The notes beneath the pieces were generated by a model that saw only the letters and a program-made list of their open reading frames with translations, was not told where the DNA came from and did not search any database. Below, in pieces: positions 57,767-64,000 of a stretch of 64,000 bases of DNA. A program made the translations under genes and the position numbers. The DNA lies in the NCBI GenBank assembly GCA_015178975.1, contig WHVD01000239.1:38011-102010 (forward strand), given 5' to 3'. The stretch is from Hysterangium stoloniferum (taxonomy: Eukaryota > Basidiomycota > Agaricomycetes > Hysterangiales > Hysterangiaceae). How positions within the stretch are numbered: position 1 is the stretch's first letter; the number at the start of each line of letters is the position of its first letter.

Positions 57767-58408
57767 TGTGAAGAGTCGATAGATTCTGACCGCTCGATAT
57801 ACGAAGAATAGTATTTATTCAACTACTATTATTAAGTATTGACCGTCCAGTACAATACAGTAGATTACTAGACTGATAGTACTAGTAAAGAGATGCACTA
57901 CACGTCACAAGAGCAACTGTACAGTTGCTCGTGATGATGAGGACAGGAGAAAAGAAGAGTTGACCTTTACGGTACAACTTGGAACTAGAAGTAAGAGAGA
58001 TAGTCAGCGAAAGACTGAATATCTAGGGTAGAGATATAGCAGCGCGAGTCGACTATAGTGTCGATGAGCACAAAGACTTGGGAGTGGGACTCGACCTTTG
58101 TGGTTTGAGTCCAAAGACTATTAGTATGCAAGAAAACACTACCTTTATAGGTAGCTGAGATGTTACCCTTGACACCTCGCGCTATTCGATGTCGGGGTCA
58201 TTACGAGGTGGTGTCTGCTGGGTAAAAAAGGTGTCTCTCATTTGGCGCCGAGAGCACCCATAGATATACACAAGACTTCGAACTAAGAAATATGGGTATG
58301 CTTGAAAGATATAGAGAGTTAAAGAAAAGAAATAAAAACTAGATAATAAAGTACAATAATATGTATATTATTCCACAGTCCAATCATGATATATGCATAC
58401 CCTTCACA
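57767..58408 (-). repeat. 5' LTR of nested Ty3
   Basis: 642 bp, TGTGAAGAGTCG to CCCTTCACA; followed by the TSD ACTGG. Confidence 0.95.
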
Positions 58409-58413
58409 ACTGG

Positions 58414-58880
58414 ATTCTGCCACCCAACTTCAAAATTGGCAATCATGTTTTTGGCAAAGCTCAATTATTTCAGACTACCCATCCATCAAAGAAGCTTTCT
58501 GAAAAATATTTAGGTCCTTTTGAAATAATAGCACAAGTAGGTTCAGTCTCATGGACCCTACAGCTTCCAGATAGCATGTGCGTAGTACACCTGGTATTTC
58601 ATGTTTCTATGTTAGAACGCTGTACTGCTAACACTATCCCGGATCATATGCAATCTCCACCTCCTCTGGTCATTATTGATGGAGAACCCGAGTTTGAAAT
58701 CTCACAAATTTTAAATTCAAAAATTGATAAGTGTCGACGCACTTGTAAACTGCTTTACTTGGTCAAGTGGGCAGGTTATGAAGGCACTGACAAAGAGACT
58801 TCATGAATTTTGGCCACAGAACTCAGTAATGCCATGGAAATTGTTACTGACTTTCACACAGCTTACCCACTCAAACCTGG
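58414..58880 (+). pseudogene. Integrase C-terminus and chromodomain of outer Ty3
   Basis: It resumes the outer integrase: LPPNFKIGNHVFGKAQLFQ, KLSEKYLGPFEIIAQVGSVS and HLVFHVSMLERCTANTIPDH, then a chromodomain with EFEISQILNSKIDKCRRTCK and LLYLVKWAGYEGTDKETS. The next codon, Trp in relatives, is TGA here; the chromodomain end continues in frame after it (ILATELSNAMEIVTDFH). Confidence 0.9.
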
Positions 58881-59130
58881 ACCACTATCTTCTCTCTGAC
58901 CACACTTCACAGACCCTGTGTTACACTGGATTCATTTTCATTCTTCCCTGTCGCCTATGTCTCTCTTTGCTTTTACAGGTTTCTGACATGTTTTTCAAGT
59001 TCTAGTGGATCTTCCTGCAGACTTTTATGCTTTTCACACATTACTTTTATTTTCAAAAAAAAAAAAAAAGAGCTATTAAATTTTATTATGTTTCAATCTA
59101 CATTTATGGGGCTATGGTTTTGCCCAACCT

Positions 59131-59793
59131 GTTATGACTGGAATTCCTGCCAGACTCCAGGCACTAACTTATATGCACCTGCACCCTATATGCACCAATT
59201 GTCAGTTCATTGGAAAGCCCATCAGCCCTCTAACTGAGCCCCATTCCCATTATAGTCAAATGACCTGTCACGATTTGGACTCTGCTCCCACCCCATTCCT
59301 GTTATGGTTTTATGACCTGTCACAATTCGGACTCTGCTCCATTCTGTCCCATTCCTAACACCAAGTTTGGTGTTTATTTATCTCATTTTATGTTTGCTAG
59401 TTTAGTTTTCATTATTACTGGATTTGGTATGTTATTCATTCCATAGTCTATATAGTCTGGCAGATGTTGTACATACAATCCAGTCAGAAAATCAGCTTAG
59501 ATTCTCCCCAGTAATCTTAGTATATTTTCCGCTCTAAATTCCTCTTTGAAACACACCACTCTTACTCATTGGAGCCCATGGGCTCTGACCCCTCTATCAC
59601 TCGATCCCCAACTTATCTGTCTCGATTCCCTGACCTCTCAACCCATGAACCCCACCCGGACTCCCTGGGATTCCCATCTGCCCATTTGAAATTGGACAAG
59701 ATGATTTCATGAGGGCACAGCCTATAAGCTGAAGCCAAGTCCTACTGGATTTCCCACGGATTTCTCCGGAAACCCTCCATGTACGCACCTTAA
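59131..59793 (+). mobile_element. Family-A LTR (3' LTR of outer Ty3)
   Basis: 663 bp, TGTTATGACTGG to CCTTAACA, with core GCTGAAGCCAAGTCCTACT near 59730. It follows the chromodomain region by about 250 bp, as expected for a 3' LTR. It could instead be the left LTR of the unit ending at 61726. The flank bases do not form a TSD. Confidence 0.85.
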
Positions 59794-60720
59794 CACAATC
59801 TCAGCAATCTCCTGAGGCAGCTCTGCTACTTCTGTGGAAACCCCATCCGAGCCAGGCTCCTCAGAACTCCAATTTGCAGTTCCACATAGACATACCTGCC
59901 ATACTCCACCAGGAATGTCCAGAACTCCCCACAGAGTCCCAGGAGACTCTTGACCATGACCCACTGAACCTCGTTGCTATTTTCAAGCAACTCATTTTGG
60001 GCCTCTATGCCATCAGCTATCCACACCAAAACCTCCTCCAAGCCCATGGGCCTGTCTGACCCACTCACTTCCCATGCCACAGACCCCGTGGGCTCGTGGA
60101 CAAGCGAGCACCTTGCTTTGAGGTGTGCACACTGCCACCAGCCTGGTCCCTGCCCAGACTTCTGATGGCAGTCAGTGTTCTGGTCATTACAACCAGAGCA
60201 CCGCGGATTGTTTTTGACTGGAAGGCAGACTGGAGCTGCTTTTCTTGCTTTCTGTTGACATGGTTAGTCCCCAGAATACCCAAGGACCTGAGACTTACCT
60301 TTTGTGGGCTCTCCGGCTCACCCTCAGACTCGGACTCAACCTCTGCTGCCTTGCACTAAAAGTAAAAGTCAGTTAAGTCTATTTGATGCTCGTTGGGACC
60401 TACCTTTCCTGTGGCAACCACGGCCCTCTCCACAACCGCCTTGGCATGCTCTGTGGCAACCCACATCACCACCTCCTCATCTCTTTTCCTTTCCTCCTCA
60501 GCCTCCTGCTCCACATCCAAAGCCACCTGGTACTCCCTATCCAAAGCCTCCTCGGCCTCCTTGGCCTTTTTTTCCACCTCCTCTCATTTTCAGTGCTGTT
60601 CCTCCCACTGCACCAGTATTTGGGCAGCGGTGAGTGGGGCCTGATATTGGGAGCCCACAGAGGGCCTGGCAGTTGGCACTGGTTTGTGTGGCATTGGTTT
60701 GGGACCCATAGATGATAGGG
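59794..60720 (-). pseudogene. Cys-cluster/coiled-coil ORF between two LTRs
   Basis: On the minus strand, in order: MGPKPMPHKPVPTARPSVGS near 60712; an acidic coiled coil (EEVEKKAKEAEEALDREYQV); then, after a short gap, CSGCNDQNTDCHQKSGQ and WWQCAHLKARCSLVHEPTG, a C-x2-C-x7-C / C-x6-C cluster; then LEEVLVWIADGIEAQNELLE and a hydrophobic tail. At least three frame changes are needed. Zn-cluster plus coiled-coil ORFs of this type are known from Agaricomycete genomes; I do not know a function. It is transcribed opposite to both flanking LTRs. Confidence 0.5.
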
Positions 60721-60913
60721 GTAATAAAGAAGAAGAAATTTTATTTTTTTGATTTTTTATATAGGCTCGTCGCATCTGAACCTTACCGTCCAGATCACAT
60801 GACTCTTTGACACATACATGTAACCGACATGACTCTCTGACACATACCCTTAACTGACAAAACCTTATCAAGTTCTAGAGCCTCTTTGGGACTTCAGCAT
60901 AAAGGGAGGGTAC

Positions 60914-61726
60914 TGTTACTGTATAACTGGAAAACCTGCCGGACTCCAGGCACTAACTTATATGCACCCAAACCCTGCACACACCAGTTCTCAATTTACT
61001 AAAATACCCACCAGAATATGGACGTCAGACCTGTCCATGCTCGACCTTCATCACTTCATGTATCAGTCACCAGAATACCCACCATAATCTGCTCCTGTCT
61101 ATCTCCAACCCTGTCCCACATACTAGTCACCGGACTCTGCTCAGAAAACCCAACAGCTCTCTAACTGAGCCCTGTTCCCATTATGGTCAAATGACCTGTC
61201 ACGATTTGGACTCCGTTCCTGCCCCATTCCCATTATGGTTCAACTACCTGTCACGATTTGGACTCCACTCTGCTCCATTCTGTTCCAAACACCAAATCTG
61301 GTGTTTACTTATCTCGTTTCATGTTTGCTAGTTTAGATTTCGTTATTACTGGATTTGGTATGTTATACATTCCACAGTCTATATAGTCTGGCAAATGTTG
61401 TACATACAATCCAGTCAGAAAATCAGCTTAGATTCTCCCCAGTAATCTCAGTATATTTTCCACTCTATTGTCCTCTTTGAAATACACCACTCTTACTTGT
61501 TGGAGTCCATGGGCTCTGACTCATCTATCACTCAACCTCTGACTCGTCACTGCCTGACCTCTTGACCTCCAACTACTCCTGGACTCCTTGGGATTCCCAT
61601 CTGCCCATCTGAAATTGGACAACACGATCTTGCGAGGGTGCAGCCTATAAGCTGAAGCCAAGTCCTACCGGCTTTCCCAGGGGTTTCTCTGGAAGCCTTC
61701 TGATAAGCTCTGCATGCAACTTGACA
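60914..61726 (+). mobile_element. Family-A LTR
   Basis: 813 bp, TGTTACTGTATA to CAACTTGACA. It is preceded by a polypurine tract AAAGGGAGGGTAC, so it is a 3' LTR rather than a solo one. The element body to its left is mostly the 59794-60913 segment, giving a possible LTR-1.1 kb-LTR unit (59131-61726). Confidence 0.88.
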
Positions 61727-62680
61727 GTTTGTCTAGTGGTGCAGTGATTGAGTCTGGAGAAGAATGGAGTTCTTGATGTGGTAGAATGGGGAATATCATC
61801 TATGGTTTCATCAGGTGTGTGAGAATGATATAAGTTAGGAGAAATATCCAAGGGATCAGTTGAAGTGGTGGTGGTGTTAGGCGATTCAATGGTAGGGGTC
61901 TGTGGGTGACCATCATGGCTCTCAAGGAAATGAATGTGATAGGAGCTGTATATCTGTTGCATTTTTGGGTCATAGTATCTGTAAGGTTTGGAGTGACTGT
62001 CATAGCCAACTAGAATGCATTCAATGGACCATTCATAAAATTTCAGGTTTGTTTTATTCTGGATTAATACAAAAGCTTGACAACCAATTTCTCACAGGTA
62101 AGAATAATCAGGTGTTCAGCTATACCATATTTCCCAAGGTGTTTTGACCATTAGGTACTTAGTAGTTGTTTTAACATGCAAGTGAGCAGCAGCAAGGTAG
62201 AATTCATCCCACAAGTGTGCAATCCTGCATATATCATCATGGTCCATGCCTTGGCCATCAAAGGTATGATGCACTTGTTCAACATGCCCAATGTGCACTG
62301 ATGTGTAGGAAGCTGTAAACTGATGAGTAGTCCCTCTTGAATCAAGCCAACATGCCATTTTATGGCTTTTAAGTTCCCCATTGTCTGTCCTATAGATCCC
62401 AACTTTTAATCCAGTCTCAACTTCCTGAGTGCATTCCCAAATCTGTAGTTGTGAAAATGCATCACTTTTGAGTTTGAGTGGGATAATCCAGCAAAAGCTA
62501 GAATAGTCGTCTACAATAATTATACCCAGTTCATGAAGTGACAGGACTAAGTCCAGATAAATCTATCCACACTTTTTCTAGCTTCCTCACTGCTTTATAC
62601 CCTATTCCTTCCTCCTGTATCTTCTGAACAGGTGTTTTTGTCTGTTTTCCAAGAATACAGAGTCACATTTTGAAGGAATA
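61727..62680 (-). pseudogene. Copia integrase
   Basis: Minus-strand frames give HTFDGQGMDHDDICRIAHLW, then DEFYLAAAHLHVKTTTKYL and KTPWEIW, matching the end of the copia integrase core (normally QNG-x-AER-x-NRTI ... TPYE-x-W). A Ser/Thr/Pro-rich linker follows (NTTTTSTDPLDIS) that leads toward the reverse transcriptase at 42623. Stops are present. Confidence 0.85.
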
Positions 62681-63218
62681 TGTTAAGCTGTGTGCTGCGA
62701 GGTTGGGAGTCCAACAGTGTCCAAATGGAAGGATGTGGCTTCAGCTTGTGTGCTGCACCCTCACAAAGTTACCATCAGTTGTCCTTAAATTTCAAACATA
62801 TGAGAACTTATCAATTGGGAATCCAAACAGTGGTCAAACTGGTCAGAAATCGGAGTTTCCGAGAGAGGAGCAAAGAACTAGTAGAGTAACTTAGTCGATA
62901 TTCTGATTGCTCTGTAACTACTTTACAGTTTGGTATATATACAGATGTCTGGCATCTCGCAGTACTAATGAGGAGGCAAGGAAAGCACCTAAAGTAGAAC
63001 AAGAGTATAACTAAATCAGGAAATACAACATGTACAGGTTTCTGAGACTTGGAGAATACAAACTAGGATGAAAGGATATAATGTATTCAGATGTACAGAG
63101 TGTACTAATTGGGACACAAGGAAATGGCCTAAAAAGGAGATTTGGTATCCGATGGGTATCTGAGAATGTGGGCAATGTCAGGTGACTTTCTATGGGATTC
63201 TGAGCACAGGTTGTAACA
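62681..63218 (-). mobile_element. Family-B solo LTR, near-TSD GAATA/GGATA
   Basis: 538 bp, TGTTAAGCTGTG to GTTGTAACA, with GAATA at 62676-62680 and GGATA at 63219-63223 (one mismatch). It has the core GGCTTCAGCTTGTGTGCTG near 62731. Related to 4160 and 5218. Inserted in the copia pre-integrase region. Confidence 0.85.
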
Positions 63219-63696
63219 GGATACTGGAGGATTGAGCTGTTGCACCTTTGATAAGACCATTGTTGAGCATGTCACAAATGGCTTGATAATTTGCATGTCC
63301 AAGGTGGTGGTCCTATGTTTCAATGGTGGGGAGAATGATGAGTGATGAAAGCATGTTCTGCATAGGCTGAAGAGATTGCCAAGGAATACAGGTGCTTATC
63401 CAGGAGTAGGTTTCCTCTGGCTGTAATGGATCCAGATGATTTTGTACTAAGCCAACAAGATGTGTCATCAAAGTGTGCGATAACATTAAAATATTTTGTG
63501 GGGCATTGAATTGATATTAATCCTACTGTAGCATCTGGGATATAAAGGACATTTTGTAAAATTAGGTGCATTCCATGACCAATTTGAAGTTTTATATCTC
63601 CAATACCTATTGCCCATACAGATGAGCCACTCAAGCCTTTAATGGAACAAGGAGTGACAGCTTTTAAGGTTAAGAGGTCATTTCAGTCAGGAGATA
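63219..63696 (-). pseudogene. Copia protease end and pre-integrase
   Basis: It reads WAIGIGDIKLQIGHGMHLIL, then QNVLYIPDATVGLISI and ARGNLLLDKHLYSL, the C-terminal half of the copia protease, followed by the GAG-pre-integrase motif CDMLNNGLIKGA. The protease active site would lie beyond 63697, where a Tc1-like element begins. Confidence 0.88.
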
Positions 63697-64000
63697 CAGT
63701 AAGGGACAAAACCCTTCCAATGATTTTTAGTTCTGCAAAGATTCTTGAATAACTCAAGAACCACTGTAGATACAAACCTGAAATTTGGTGGTTGGTTATG
63801 TCTATATGTTATGTATATGCCCTTAAAATATTATGACATACAGTGACTCAAAAAACCCTTCGCATGTTTCACCCTTCAGACTTATATCCCTGATAACTCA
63901 AAGACTAAAAATGCAAAAATATCAAGAATATTTGTGAATATGCACTATCATATCTAGATTAAGGAGGTATGATGCCATTACATAAGCTCCAAATATGGAA
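63697..64000. mobile_element. Tc1-like element end(s), cut by the window edge
   Basis: After TA (63695-63696) the tip CAGTAAGGGACAAAACCC, TTCCAATGATTTTT is a relative of the 2916 tip. At 63839-63840 a second TA is followed by CAGTGACTCAAAAAACCC, the tip of a different Tc1-like element inserted into the first. Both run off the window. Confidence 0.7.

Larger units (their letters stand above)
47522..58408 (-). mobile_element. Nested Ty3/gypsy chromovirus, near complete
   Basis: 10.9 kb. The two LTRs (47522-48164 and 57767-58408) are about 97 percent identical by eye and the flanking duplication is ACTGG (47517-47521; 58409-58413). Next to the 5' LTR is a primer-binding site reading TGGTGATCCGGGCC on the minus strand (about 57752-57765); next to the 3' LTR is a polypurine tract (ACTGGGGGGCAC, complement at 48165-48176). 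Gene order on the minus strand: upstream ORF region, gag with zinc knuckle, protease, RT, RNase H, integrase, chromodomain, then about 2.1 kb of extra sequence before the 3' LTR. It is the youngest large element here. Confidence 0.95.
42748..59130 (+). mobile_element. Ty3/gypsy chromovirus body (family A), nested and decayed
   Basis: Plus-strand order gag (42781-43952), protease (44041-44691), reverse transcriptase and RNase H (44750-46145), integrase (46184-47521 then 58414-58800) and chromodomain (58690-58880). It is interrupted inside the integrase by a tRNA-bearing LTR-like element (46746-46995) and by a complete minus-strand Ty3 element (47522-58408). Frames are broken throughout. Confidence 0.88.
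38947..63696 (-). mobile_element. Old copia element opened by nested insertions
   Basis: Minus-strand copia pieces follow each other in correct order when the insertions are skipped: protease and pre-integrase (63219-63696), integrase (61727-62680), reverse transcriptase (41518-42623), RNase H (41123-41205 and 38947-39469), then a polypurine tract and LTR end. The insertions removed are 62681-63218, 42624-61726, 41206-41517 and 39470-41122. At 39469/41123 the RNase H frame reads through (KGTRSLRLCLGG to SNDIHLTGYMDSN). The 5' end is cut by a Tc1-like insertion at 63697. Confidence 0.8.

Overview
The window looks like a repeat-rich stretch of a filamentous fungal genome, most likely an Agaricomycete (Basidiomycota). 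The evidence is protein genes with short (about 47-60 nt) GT-AG introns, a DUF6533-type seven-helix protein (a family typical of Agaricomycetes), a Cac2/CHAF1B gene with fungal-style gene structure, chromodomain-bearing Ty3 elements, copia elements and Tc1/mariner elements. I cannot name the species. All coordinates and joins were read by eye.

Layout. (1) 1-7.65 kb is transposon debris: a Ty3 gag-pro fragment, LTRs, a small Tc1-type MITE, and a Tc1 element (2916-5996) split by two solo LTRs. Next to it is a copia solo LTR that holds another LTR, which in turn holds a 256-bp LTR-like element carrying a tRNA-like Pol III unit. (2) About 8.8-12.05 kb and 31.4-36.4 kb form a diverged inverted duplication. 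Each arm carries the same cassette: a 74-75-aa secreted peptide, a 50-55-aa secreted peptide, and a DUF6533 gene (pseudogene on the left, apparently complete on the right). A third copy of the first peptide lies at 21.7 kb. All five peptides end in a shared I-G-G/S-P-G-x-G motif. (3) 12.35-14.88 kb is a six-exon Cac2/CHAF1B (CAF-1 p60) gene, the only clear housekeeping gene. (4) 16-20.8 kb is decayed Ty3 gag, LTRs, a DDE transposase tail and a copia gag. (5) 22615-30156 is a 7.5-kb foldback element: unique 0.7-kb inverted arms enclosing two opposed arrays of a 10-bp repeat. (6) 36.4-38.9 kb holds copia and Ty3 3' ends. (7) About 38.95-63.7 kb is one old copia element on the minus strand, opened by nested insertions: a Ty3 element (42.6-59.8 kb) that itself holds a second tRNA-bearing LTR-like element and a nearly complete minus-strand Ty3 chromovirus (47522-58408, TSD ACTGG), plus several solo LTRs with intact TSDs. 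The right edge enters Tc1-like elements.

How it fits together. The host genes (cac2, DUF6533 and the small peptides) sit between two transposon-dense blocks. The peptide/DUF6533 cassettes appear to have been duplicated as an inverted pair and then partly decayed on one side. The conserved TATA regions of the peptides argue that they are real, expressed genes. Whether peptides and DUF6533 protein work together is inference. The youngest TE, the Ty3 chromovirus, has pol stops that nearly all look like CGA-to-TGA changes, which suggests cytosine methylation and deamination acts on this region.
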